Shown here: piece by piece, positions 22,625 through 30,522 of the stretch | Layout of the letters: each line of letters opens with the position of its first letter | Position numbering within the stretch: position 1 is the first letter of the stretch | Assembly (NCBI GenBank): GCA_022449565.1 | Contig: JAKUSA010000013.1 | Span: 1 to 33,190 of the forward strand | Source: Acidimicrobiales bacterium | GTDB taxonomy: Bacteria > Actinomycetota > Acidimicrobiia > Acidimicrobiales > MedAcidi-G1 | Reading direction: 5' to 3' | Length of the DNA: 33,190 nucleotides | Translations under genes and position numbers: made by a program | The notes under the pieces: model-generated | The model's input: the letters and a program-made list of their open reading frames with translations, nothing else | What the model was told of the DNA's origin: nothing | Databases searched by the model: none

Positions 22625-23878
22625 GTGCGACGATCTGGCGTGACTGGCGAGCCCCTAGTGGGAAGCGGCGACCGACACCCCTATCGGTGGGTGGTCTTCG
22701 GCGGCGTGGCCGGCGTCTACTTCGGCTTCGGTGTGGTGGCGGCCTCGCTCGCCCCCGTGGTTGCCGAGGTCCGGGCCGACCTGGGGTTGAGCCGGAGCGC
22801 CATGGGCCTGGCTCTCGGTGCCTGGCAGTTGGTCTACATCGTCACCGCCCCGGTGGGCGGACGTCTCGTCGACCGCCTTGGCTTGCGCTGGTCTCTCACC
22901 ATCGGGGCACTGATCGTCACGGCTAGTGGTCTGGCCCGGGCGGCTGCCGGAGATCTGACGACCCTGTGGCTCGCCGTTGCCCTCTTCGGGGTCGGTGGTC
23001 CGCTCATCTCGGCTTGTGCGCCGACCGCGGTGGCCCTCTGGTTCGGCGATCATCGCGAACGTCGGCTGGCCGTGGGGGCCTACACCGCGGCGCCGGCCAT
23101 CGGCGGTATCGGCGTCCTGGTGTTGTCCAACTCGGTGCTGATGCCCCTCACCGGATCGTGGAGGTGGACGATGGTCATCGAGACAGGCGCCATTGTTACC
23201 GCCCTCCTGGTGTGGCTGGTCGTCTCGGCTCGGGCACCCCAGCTGCCCGGCGGCGCCCAGGCCACCGGCGGAGGAGGGGGCGGCTGGCGCGACCTCCTGG
23301 TCGACGCGGAGTTCCGGGTGGTCCTCGCCCTCGGGCTCGTGGTGTTCTTCCTGACCCACGGGCTGGGCGGCTGGATGCCTGAGATTCTGCGGGAGTACAG
23401 CGGGTTCTCGGCCATGGCTGCTGCCAACTGGGTGGCCATGGCCGGGGTCGTAGGGATCGGCGCCTCCCTGGTGCTTCCGCGCTGGGGCGATCATCGGAGA
23501 CTGCCGTTGGTTCTCATGGGCCTGTCGGTCGTTGTGGCCGCCGCCCTGACGGCCATCGTGGCCGCCCCAACCGCGCTGGACCCCCTATTCGTAGGTCTGG
23601 TTGGCGTCCGCTCGGCGATTATCCCGTTGGCCATCCTGGCCCTCATGGAGTCGCCGTCCGTAGGCCCCCAGAACATGGGCACGGCCTACGGGCTGTGGTT
23701 CGCGGTCGCCGAGGTCGGTGGAGTGACTGGACCGCTGGCTATCGGCCGGATCGGCGACTCCAACGTCGGGTTCGGTGGCGCCCTGATGACCATGGCCGCC
23801 GTCTGCGGGGTGGTGATGATCCTGGCCTGTCGCCTACGCGCCGTCAGGGGCCCCACGGTAGGTTCGGACCGACCTTGA
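22625..23878 (+). CDS. Major facilitator superfamily transporter
   Basis: A 417-aa integral membrane protein with about 12 hydrophobic segments, for example VVFGGVAGVYFGFGVVAASL, LTTLWLAVALFGVGGPLISA, VVLALGLVVFFLTHGLGGW and GALMTMAAVCGVVMILA. The inter-helix motif GGRLVDRLGLRWSL between TM2 and TM3 is the MFS signature (GxLxDRxGxR). It resembles monocarboxylate/oxalate-type or CynX-like actinobacterial MFS proteins; the substrate is not readable. GTG at 22640 is an alternative start. The sulfatase gene starts 28 bp downstream, so it might export or import the sulfatase substrate or product. Confidence 0.88.
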   Translation: MRRSGVTGEPLVGSGDRHPYRWVVFGGVAGVYFGFGVVAASLAPVVAEVRADLGLSRSAMGLALGAWQLVYIVTAPVGGRLVDRLGLRWSLTIGALIVTASGLARAAAGDLTTLWLAVALFGVGGPLISACAPTAVALWFGDHRERRLAVGAYTAAPAIGGIGVLVLSNSVLMPLTGSWRWTMVIETGAIVTALLVWLVVSARAPQLPGGAQATGGGGGGWRDLLVDAEFRVVLALGLVVFFLTHGLGGWMPEILREYSGFSAMAAANWVAMAGVVGIGASLVLPRWGDHRRLPLVLMGLSVVVAAALTAIVAAPTALDPLFVGLVGVRSAIIPLAILALMESPSVGPQNMGTAYGLWFAVAEVGGVTGPLAIGRIGDSNVGFGGALMTMAAVCGVVMILACRLRAVRGPTVGSDRP

Positions 23879-23895
23879 ACGGGATTCGTCGACCC

Positions 23896-23900
23896 GGAGG
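23896..23900 (+). promoter_or_regulatory. Strong ribosome binding site of the arylsulfatase gene
   Basis: GGAGG with 6 nt to the ATG at 23907, followed by a second GAGGA. This is the clearest Shine-Dalgarno in the window and it fixes the start codon. Confidence 0.7.
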
Positions 23901-23906
23901 AGAGGA

Positions 23907-26225
23907 ATGACTAGCGAGGATCCGACCCGGGCCTACGCCGGCTTCAAAGGCCGTGTCGGCCGCATCCACTCCACGTCCACCCCGGCCTGGCCGGACCGGC
24001 CGACCGCTCCGGACGGTGCACCCAACATCCTGGTGATGCTCTGCGACGACCTGGGATACGCCGATTTGGGCTGCTACGGCTCCGAGATCGACACACCCCA
24101 CCTGGACCGCCTAGCCGACGAGGGGCTGCGCTACACCAACTTCCACGTCAACCCGATGTGCTCCCCGACCCGGGCCTCCCTACTCACCGGCCTCAACCCG
24201 CACCTGGCCGGCGTGGCCACCGTCTGCCACTCCGACCCGGGCTTTCCGGGGTATTCGGCGGCCATCCGCGATGACGCGGTGACCATGGCCGAGGCCCTCC
24301 GGGACAGTGGCTGGGCGACCCTCATGGTCGGTAAGTGGCACCTTTGCCCGGACAACAGCCTCTCCGAGGCCGGACCCCGCACCGCCTGGCCCTGCCAGCG
24401 GGGGTTCGACCGCTACTACGGGTTCCTTGACGGGTTCACAAACTTCCACCAGCCCCACCGGCTCTACGAAGACAATCACGTCGTCCACGTGGACGACTAC
24501 CCCGACGACTACTACTTCACCGACGACCTCACCGACCAGGCCCTGTCGATGGTGCGCGAGGTGCGTAGTGGCCACCCCACCAAGCCGTGGCTGCTCTACT
24601 TCGCCCACGGGGCCGTGCACGCCCCCCTCCAGGCCCGGAAGGCCGACATGGCCAAGTACCGGGGCCGCTACGACGCTGGCTGGGACCAGGTCCGCGACCA
24701 GCGGTTCGCCCGACAGGTCCAGATGGGGGTGGTCCCGGCCGACACGGTGCTGCCGCCCCGCAACTCCGAACCCAACTACGAGGCGCGTCCCTGGGACGAA
24801 CTCTCTACCAACGAGCAGGCCACCTTCGCCCGCTACCAGGAGGTGTACGCCGGCATGGTCGACAACATTGACCAGAACTTCGGCCGTCTGCGGGCTGAGT
24901 TGGAGGCCATCGGCGAGTGGGGGAACACGGTGGTCGTCTTCACCTCCGACAACGGGGCTAGCCGGGAGGGTCGGGCCGACGGCACCACGGCCTACTTCCG
25001 CACCCTGATCGGTGAGACCCGCCCCAACCCCCTCGACTCAACTGAGGTGGACCACGAACGTCTGGACCTGATCGGTGGCCCGCAGACCCTGGCCCACTAC
25101 CCGCAAGGTTGGGCCATGGCCTCGGGCACGCCGTTTCGCCTCTACAAGATCAACACTCATCAGGGTGGTCACCAGGTCCCCCTGATCGTCTCGAGGGGGT
25201 CCGGCCTCCCCGACGGGGGTTCCTTCCGGTGCCAATACCAGCACGTCACCGACGTGTTGCCGACGGTGCTGGAATTGGCTGGCGTCGACCTGCCCGAAGA
25301 GCGCCACGGACGTCCCGTGCCCCCGCCCGCGGGGACTAGTTTTGCTCCGTCGCTGGAAGACTCGGCGAAGCCCAGCACCCACCCCGAGCAGTACTACGAG
25401 CAGTGGGGCCACCGCGGCATGTACCGCGACGGCTGGTCGGCGGTGACCTGCCACCAGCGGCGGACCCGGTTTAGCGAGGACACCTGGGAGCTCTATCACC
25501 TCGATGTTGACCCCACCGAGACCCGCGACCTGGCCGCCGAGGAACCCGACAGGTTGGGCGAACTACAGGAGGCCTGGGAGGAGGCGGCCTGGGCCAACCA
25601 GGTTTTCCCCCTTGATGAGGGGGCCAACCTCGTCCATCTGGTGCGCCCGCCCTGGGAGGAGGACCTCGAGGCAGCCCAGACCTTCTATCCGGGCACACCC
25701 ACCGTCGAGCGATATCGGGCCTCCAAGCTGATCAACTTTCGGTCATTCGAGGTACGGGTGGTCCTCGACCACCGCGACGGCCACCAGGGGATGCTGGTGG
25801 CCCATGGAGATCAGGGTGGGGGCTACGCCCTCTACGTCGAGGCGGGGCGCCTGTTTCACGTCCACAATGGCTACGGCACCATGACCGAGGTGGATTGCGG
25901 GCCGATGGCCGACGGCACCTCCGAGGTGGCCCTGGCCGTCGAGGCGGCCGGTGACCTGGTCTGGAACACCGTTGTGCGGGTCGACGGTGCCGCGGTGGCT
26001 GAAACCCGGGGTCTTGCGGTGCTGATGGCTATGGCGCCCTTCGAGGGGATCGACGTCGGGATAGACCGACGCTCACCGGTGTCCTGGTCGGTGTACGAGC
26101 GCCACGGCCCGTTCCCCTACACCGGCACCCTCCATTCGGTCACCTATCTTCCCGGGGAGCTTGCTCCCGACGCCGGTCCCCTCTGGGTGGAAGCCCTGCG
26201 GGAAACGGCCGTCCGATACGAGTAG
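23907..26225 (+). CDS. Arylsulfatase (type I, formylglycine-dependent)
   Basis: A 772-aa sulfate-ester hydrolase of the alkaline-phosphatase superfamily. Seen: metal-binding MLCDDLGYADLG (Asp47/48), sulfatase signature MCSPTRASLLTG with Cys85 as the residue converted to formylglycine, GKWHL (Lys143, His145), YFAHGAVHAP (His238) and VVFTSDNGA (Asp348/Asn349), a complete active site. Residues about 570-772 form a beta-rich C-terminal domain (GGYALYVEAGRLFHVHNGYG) usual in the long bacterial AtsA-like group. No signal peptide is visible, so it is probably cytoplasmic. A formylglycine-generating enzyme is needed but not encoded in the window. It sits between an MFS transporter and an isochorismatase-fold gene, all on the same strand. 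Confidence 0.95.
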   Translation: MTSEDPTRAYAGFKGRVGRIHSTSTPAWPDRPTAPDGAPNILVMLCDDLGYADLGCYGSEIDTPHLDRLADEGLRYTNFHVNPMCSPTRASLLTGLNPHLAGVATVCHSDPGFPGYSAAIRDDAVTMAEALRDSGWATLMVGKWHLCPDNSLSEAGPRTAWPCQRGFDRYYGFLDGFTNFHQPHRLYEDNHVVHVDDYPDDYYFTDDLTDQALSMVREVRSGHPTKPWLLYFAHGAVHAPLQARKADMAKYRGRYDAGWDQVRDQRFARQVQMGVVPADTVLPPRNSEPNYEARPWDELSTNEQATFARYQEVYAGMVDNIDQNFGRLRAELEAIGEWGNTVVVFTSDNGASREGRADGTTAYFRTLIGETRPNPLDSTEVDHERLDLIGGPQTLAHYPQGWAMASGTPFRLYKINTHQGGHQVPLIVSRGSGLPDGGSFRCQYQHVTDVLPTVLELAGVDLPEERHGRPVPPPAGTSFAPSLEDSAKPSTHPEQYYEQWGHRGMYRDGWSAVTCHQRRTRFSEDTWELYHLDVDPTETRDLAAEEPDRLGELQEAWEEAAWANQVFPLDEGANLVHLVRPPWEEDLEAAQTFYPGTPTVERYRASKLINFRSFEVRVVLDHRDGHQGMLVAHGDQGGGYALYVEAGRLFHVHNGYGTMTEVDCGPMADGTSEVALAVEAAGDLVWNTVVRVDGAAVAETRGLAVLMAMAPFEGIDVGIDRRSPVSWSVYERHGPFPYTGTLHSVTYLPGELAPDAGPLWVEALRETAVRYE

Positions 26226-26251
26226 CGAAAGCCATCTGAAGGGGGTACCGC

Positions 26252-26872
26252 GTGGAGTTCGAGGATCTGGTCGACCCGTCCCACACCGTGCTGCTGCTCG
26301 TCGAGTGCCAGAACGGCCTGATCGGGCCGGAGTCCAGCCTCCCGGCCCTGGCCGAGGCGGCGGCCGGCGGGCTCGGTCCCGCCCTCGGCGAGTTGGCCGC
26401 GGCGGCCCGGGCAGCCGGGGTGAGGGTTGTCCACGGTCTGGCCATGGTCCGCCCCGACGGGTGGGGGGCCAGTGGCAACGCCCGACTATTCGGCGCGGCC
26501 CGCAATGCAGGAGTCCAACAGCACCCCGGTACCCGGGCCACGGAGCCCATCGACGAGGTGGGCTACGCCGCAGAGTCCGACGTCCTGCTACCACGATTCC
26601 ACGGGCTGGCCCCCACCTCGGGCACCGAACTGGACCGCCTGCTCCGCAACGAGAGGGTAACCACCGTGGTCGTGGCCGGCGTGTCGCTCAACATCGCCAT
26701 CCCTAACACGGTGTTCGACCTTGTCAACGCGGGCTACCAGGTGGTGGTACCGGCCGACGCCGTTTTGGCCGTGCCCCCCGAGTACGGCGATGCGGTTCTC
26801 GAACACACCCTGTCGCTGGTGGCCACCCTGGTCGACGTGGCCGCCCTAGCTTCGGCCTGGGGGCCTAGCTGA
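26252..26872 (+). CDS. Isochorismatase-fold (cysteine hydrolase family) protein with degenerate catalytic triad
   Basis: A 206-aa protein starting at GTG after a GGGGG element. The isochorismatase-like fold is clear: TVLLLVECQNGLIG, RVVHGLAMVRPDG, VLLPRFHGLAPTSGTELDRLL and TTVVVAGVSLNIAIPNTVFDLVNAGYQVVVPADAVL. All three catalytic positions differ: Asp is Glu (about 18), Lys is Arg (about 115) and Cys is Ala (about 149, in LNIAIP). It therefore cannot work by the cysteine-hydrolase mechanism and may be a binding protein or a differently working enzyme. It lies 26 bp after the sulfatase gene, and its last 8 bp overlap the end of the convergent SulP gene. Confidence 0.87.
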   Translation: MEFEDLVDPSHTVLLLVECQNGLIGPESSLPALAEAAAGGLGPALGELAAAARAAGVRVVHGLAMVRPDGWGASGNARLFGAARNAGVQQHPGTRATEPIDEVGYAAESDVLLPRFHGLAPTSGTELDRLLRNERVTTVVVAGVSLNIAIPNTVFDLVNAGYQVVVPADAVLAVPPEYGDAVLEHTLSLVATLVDVAALASAWGPS

Positions 26873-28379
26873 AGCGTTCCAGGTGCCGGGCCACGTTGTC
26901 GGGGATTCGAGTGATCACGACCTTCAGCCCGGCGGACCGGGCGTCGTCGCCGAGGCGCCCCAGAACGGTCGCCGCGGTGAAATCCACCCGCCCACATCCC
27001 CCCAGGTCGATCCGGAGGTCGTCCACATCCGGTTCGGCGGCCAGCGCGTCGAGGACCTGACGCTCCAGCCGGGCCGCAGTAGCGAACCACAGCACCCCAC
27101 GCGGTTCGAGGTGAAGGATGGTCCCGTCGATTCGCCGCGGCACGTCGATTCGCAACTCCCGCCACAGGTGCAGACCCAGTGAGAGGCCAATACCGACCAT
27201 GACGCCCTGTTCCACCCGCGGGGCCAGGGCCAGGGTGGCGGCGAAAGTCCCCCAGGCCACGATGGCTTGGGGCCCCGACCGCCGGGCCATCCCGACCAGC
27301 TGTGCCGGTTGGACCAGCCTGACCACCGCGGCGACCACCACCCCGCCCAGGACGGCCCGCGGTAACGGTTCCAACACATCGGCCACCGGAAGGAACATCA
27401 CCACCACCACCCCGGTCACCAGACCCGACCAGTGGCTCTGTGCTCCGGACAGGCGGTTCAGGGAGGACCGGCTGAACGAGCCGCCCACCGGGAACCCACC
27501 GGAAAGCGCCGAGGCCACGTTGGCCAGGCCCTGGCTGACGAACTCCCGGTCGGCGCTCCAGGGCTGCCGGTCGGTGGCGGCGAACACTCGGGCGATGGAC
27601 GCTGGCTCGGCGAAGCCGACCAGGGCGATGACGATCCCGGCTACCAGGACGCTCCCCGTGGACCCCCACGGAAGGTCCAGGCCCAGGTCGGGGAAGCCGG
27701 TTGGCACATCGCCGACGACCGGACCGTCGTAGTCGGTCAACCGGCTGAACGCCACGCCGCCGGCGACCGCCACCAGGGCGGCGGGGAACAGGCGGTGGAG
27801 TCGACGGCCCCCCAGGACCAGCAACACGGTGAGGGCGGCGATCACCACTGATCGGCCCTCCCACTGGCCGCCGTGACGGATCGACCACCAGGCATTCTCC
27901 AGGATCCCTCCGTCGGGGGCGTCCACCCCGAGGGTCTTCGGTATCTGGGAGCTGATGATCAAGATGGCCGCCGACGAGGTGAACCCGACCAGCACCGGCT
28001 CACTCATCAGGTAGGCCACCACGCCCATCCGCAGGGCGCCCAGCACCAGCCGGGTGACACCGACAACCAGGGCCAGCAGGGCGGCCAGCTCCACGTAGTC
28101 CACCGATCCCGGTTCGGCTATTTCGGCCAGGGCGCCGAAGGTGAGCAGACTGGTCAGGGCGACCGGCCCGGTCTGCAGGTAGGGCGACGAGGCGGCGAAC
28201 GCGGCGAAGATCGGCGGCAGGGCCGAGGCGAATAGTCCGATGTGGGGGGGCAGGCCGGCCAGTTCGGCGTAGGCCATCGACTGGGGGATGAGAACCAGGG
28301 CCACGCTGAGGCCAGCCATCACGTCGGCGCCGGCCAGCCGGGTCGGTGGTGAAATAGGTGTCCAGGCGTTGGAGGCCAT
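26865..28379 (-). CDS. SulP-family anion transporter with STAS domain
   Basis: A 504-aa inner-membrane transporter. Residues about 15-390 hold 10 or more hydrophobic segments, beginning with the SulP signature VMAGLSVALVLIPQSMAYAELAGLPPHIGLFASALPP and TGPVALTSLLTFG, with EPVLVGFTSSAAILIISSQIPK and VSQGLANVASALSGGFPVGGSFSRSSLN. The C-terminal about 100 residues are a STAS domain (GTILHLEPRGVLWFATAARLE...LRIDLGGCGRVDFTAATVL). The STAS loop reads DFTAA where anti-sigma antagonists have a phosphorylatable serine. Substrates in the family include sulfate, bicarbonate and dicarboxylates. Next to a sulfatase, sulfate is tempting but unproven. Confidence 0.93.
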   Translation of the reverse strand: MASNAWTPISPPTRLAGADVMAGLSVALVLIPQSMAYAELAGLPPHIGLFASALPPIFAAFAASSPYLQTGPVALTSLLTFGALAEIAEPGSVDYVELAALLALVVGVTRLVLGALRMGVVAYLMSEPVLVGFTSSAAILIISSQIPKTLGVDAPDGGILENAWWSIRHGGQWEGRSVVIAALTVLLVLGGRRLHRLFPAALVAVAGGVAFSRLTDYDGPVVGDVPTGFPDLGLDLPWGSTGSVLVAGIVIALVGFAEPASIARVFAATDRQPWSADREFVSQGLANVASALSGGFPVGGSFSRSSLNRLSGAQSHWSGLVTGVVVVMFLPVADVLEPLPRAVLGGVVVAAVVRLVQPAQLVGMARRSGPQAIVAWGTFAATLALAPRVEQGVMVGIGLSLGLHLWRELRIDVPRRIDGTILHLEPRGVLWFATAARLERQVLDALAAEPDVDDLRIDLGGCGRVDFTAATVLGRLGDDARSAGLKVVITRIPDNVARHLERFS

Positions 28380-28403
28380 CGGAGCACCCTATTGGGCCGA
28401 CCT

Positions 28404-28432
28404 GTCCGACTGTCCCGACGGCTCGGTCGGAC
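28404..28432. promoter_or_regulatory. Inverted repeat in the SulP/Nudix divergent spacer
   Basis: GTCCGAC-15 bp-GTCGGAC, perfect 7-bp arms, in the 84-bp gap between divergent start codons. It may be an operator or an RNA hairpin in the Nudix leader. Short GC-rich repeats arise easily by chance here. Confidence 0.3.
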
Positions 28433-28463
28433 CCGAGGCCGCCAAGGGTAGGGTCAGCGGCCG

Positions 28464-29294
28464 ATGGCCGGCTACGACGCTTGGGTGCCCGTCGGCGACC
28501 TGCCCACCGACGGGGTGGCCATACGCCCGGCGGCCACCGTGGTACTCGTCGACGACCGGCCCGACCTCCAGGTACTGGTTCTGAAACGGCGCGACGCCTC
28601 AGTGTTCGTCGGAGGACACACCGTCTTCCCCGGCGGGGCCGTCGACCCCGACGACCGGGACCCGGCCTGGTCGTCGCTTGCTACCGGGGTCACCGCGGAG
28701 GAGGCAGACGGGGCGCTGCGGGTCTCCGACGCTCGTGCCTTCTGGATTGCCGCCGTCCGGGAGACCATCGAGGAAGTCGGCCTGGTGGTCGGGGAGCACA
28801 ACCAGGACCTTGCGGGGCACCGGCACGCTCTCGACCGGGGAGAGGTGCGCCTCAGCGAACTGGTCGCCACCTCCGGTCGGCCCCTCGACCTGTCGGGCCT
28901 GCATGCCATTAGCCGGTGGGTGACCCCGATGCCCAGCCCCCGTCGCTACGACACCTACTTCTTCGTGGCCCGGGCTCCGAGGGGATCAGAGCCCTCAGCC
29001 GACGGAAGCGAAGCGGTGGAGGCCCGGTGGACGACACCCGCCGGAGCCCTGGAGGGATGGAGGGAAGGCGAGTTGACGATGATCAGCCCCACCCTGGCCA
29101 CCCTCCAACGCCTGGCCCACTACCAGAGCGCTGACCAGGTCCTCGACGCGGCGGCCCGTGGCGGATCACCTCAACGGGTGAGGGTGATCGACGAGCACGC
29201 CACTCCGGCGCTGTTCCCCGACGACCCCGGCTACCGGGACCCAGGCACTCGCCCGGTGCTCGGCTGGACGTGGCTCCCCGACCCACGCAGGTAA
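28464..29294 (+). CDS. Nudix hydrolase, NUDT19/RP2p-like
   Basis: A 276-aa protein. It starts with AAVVLV-type strands (RPAATVVLVDDRP, LQVLVLKRR), then VFVGGHTVFPGGAVDPDD and, after an insertion of about 35 residues, RAFWIAAVRETIEEVGLVV. This split Nudix box, GG...RExxEEvG with an insertion between the glycine and the RE helix, is typical of the NUDT19 group, whose animal members hydrolyse CoA and acyl-CoA diphosphate bonds. A CoA-ester role is plausible in this neighbourhood but not shown. Its 3' end forms the left arm of the long inverted repeat at 29275-29324. It is divergent from the SulP gene. Confidence 0.9.
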   Translation: MAGYDAWVPVGDLPTDGVAIRPAATVVLVDDRPDLQVLVLKRRDASVFVGGHTVFPGGAVDPDDRDPAWSSLATGVTAEEADGALRVSDARAFWIAAVRETIEEVGLVVGEHNQDLAGHRHALDRGEVRLSELVATSGRPLDLSGLHAISRWVTPMPSPRRYDTYFFVARAPRGSEPSADGSEAVEARWTTPAGALEGWREGELTMISPTLATLQRLAHYQSADQVLDAAARGGSPQRVRVIDEHATPALFPDDPGYRDPGTRPVLGWTWLPDPRR

Positions 29295-29324
29295 ACCACT
29301 AGGCGCCCTCCCGTGGGTCGGGGA
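29275..29324 (+). terminator. Long inverted repeat overlapping the Nudix stop codon, possible terminator or attenuator
   Basis: TCCCCGACCCACG and CGTGGGTCGGGGA are perfect 13-bp arms separated by 24 nt. The left arm is coding (last codons of the Nudix gene) and the loop contains its TAA stop. No run of T follows, so it is not a classical intrinsic terminator, but the stem is the strongest in the window. The next gene starts 16 bp after it. Confidence 0.5.
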
Positions 29325-29339
29325 CCGTAGATTGGCCCG

Positions 29340-29834
29340 GTGGCCGTGCCGTCCCATGTACCAGAAGTCGCTATTCCGCCCACCAGTGCTGCCTACACCT
29401 CACCCCGGTGTCGTCTCGGTTCGTGGCGGGCCGATCGGTCCGGCGAGGCGCTAGCCGGGGACCGTGACACCACCGGAGCCGGCCTCGGCTACCCAGGTCC
29501 CGACCAGGGCTACGTTCTCCGATTGGTGCGCCTTTTCGAACCGCAGTTGCGACTGGCTGCCGGAGAGCACCCGGCCGACGTGATCGCCGGAGGGGTGGCC
29601 GTTGCCCTCAAGCGAGCCTCCCTGTTTGGGCGGGCTCCGGTGGCCGAGGACCTCCGGGTGGCCTTCGATCTGTTCGGATTCCTCACCACCGACGTTAGCG
29701 ACGAGTTAGTGGCCCGCCGCCGGCAACTGTTCGCCGGGGCGGCCGGAGACCACAACTACCGCGAGGTGCGGCGCATCGCCGATCTGGTACCGGCCTCGGC
29801 ACTGCGACCCGGCGTCGACGAACCACCGTCCTGA
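29340..29834 (+). CDS. Hypothetical protein
   Basis: A 164-aa protein that I do not recognise. It starts at GTG with no obvious Shine-Dalgarno. The first about 55 residues are proline/glycine/serine-rich and look disordered (LGSWRADRSGEALAGDRD); the remaining part is helical (PDQGYVLRLVRLFEPQL, VAVALKRASLFGRAPVAEDLRVAFDLFGFL, VARRRQLFAGA, YREVRRIADLVPASAL). It has no signal peptide, membrane segment or cysteine cluster. It is followed 28 bp later by a small membrane protein on the same strand; the two may work together. Codon use matches its neighbours, so it is probably a real gene. Confidence 0.7.
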   Translation: MAVPSHVPEVAIPPTSAAYTSPRCRLGSWRADRSGEALAGDRDTTGAGLGYPGPDQGYVLRLVRLFEPQLRLAAGEHPADVIAGGVAVALKRASLFGRAPVAEDLRVAFDLFGFLTTDVSDELVARRRQLFAGAAGDHNYREVRRIADLVPASALRPGVDEPPS

Positions 29835-29862
29835 GCTCTGTCGCACCGGGCTGTCGCCGACC

Positions 29863-30522
29863 ATGAGCCAAACCCCGGACGGGCCCCCACCGTCGCAGAG
29901 GCGGCAACGCCAGCGGACCATCGACTCGGTCATGCCGATCGTGGCCTTCCTGGTGCTCAACCGCTGGGCCTCCCTGGGCTGGGCAGTCGCCGGGGCCACT
30001 GCGTGGAGCATCAAGGCCGCGGTCTCGCGCCGACGCCACGGAGAGGCAGTAGGCCGTTTCCTGCCCCTGCTAGTCGCCTACCTGGTGGTCCGGGCGGTTA
30101 TCGGAATCGCCACCGACTCGGAGGCCGTGTACTTCGGGATTGGGATCGGCACCAAGGCCCTGATCGGTATGGCCCTAGTGGCCACGGCGGTCGTCGGACG
30201 ACCGTTCCTGGCCCGGGTCTTCCCCTTGGCCGTCCCGCTGGCCGCCGAGACCGTCGCCCATCCCGTCTTCCGCCGCACCATGGGAAGGCTGACGGTGGCC
30301 CTGGGCGCCTACCAGCTCCTCACCTCCGCATGGGACATCTGGCTCTACAACCAGACCTCCCCCGACGGTTACGTGGCCATCCGGGCCCTGGTCGGCTGGC
30401 CGGTCGGATTCATCGTTTCCTGCCTCGGCCTCTGGTACGCCGACCGGGCCTTGCGGGCTGCCCCCGGCTTCCCAGGCCTACTGGACCTACTGGACCCAGA
30501 GGCCGGCGGAGACCGGGGATGA
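29863..30522 (+). CDS. Multi-pass membrane protein (VC0807/DUF3159-like)
   Basis: A 219-aa integral membrane protein with about five to six hydrophobic segments: VMPIVAFLVLNRWASLGWAVAGATAW, FLPLLVAYLVVRAVIGIAT, KALIGMALVATAVVGRPFLARVFPLAVPLA, LTVALGAYQLLTSAWDIWLY and ALVGWPVGFIVSCLGLWYA. The layout, especially a charged VSRRRHGEA loop and VVGRPFLARVFP, recalls the VC0807/intracellular-septation-related and DUF3159 groups, whose function is unknown. The N-terminal 20 residues are hydrophilic and basic. Its TGA overlaps the ATG of the CaiB fusion gene (ATGA), so the two are translationally coupled although no functional link is obvious. Confidence 0.75.
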   Translation: MSQTPDGPPPSQRRQRQRTIDSVMPIVAFLVLNRWASLGWAVAGATAWSIKAAVSRRRHGEAVGRFLPLLVAYLVVRAVIGIATDSEAVYFGIGIGTKALIGMALVATAVVGRPFLARVFPLAVPLAAETVAHPVFRRTMGRLTVALGAYQLLTSAWDIWLYNQTSPDGYVAIRALVGWPVGFIVSCLGLWYADRALRAAPGFPGLLDLLDPEAGGDRG

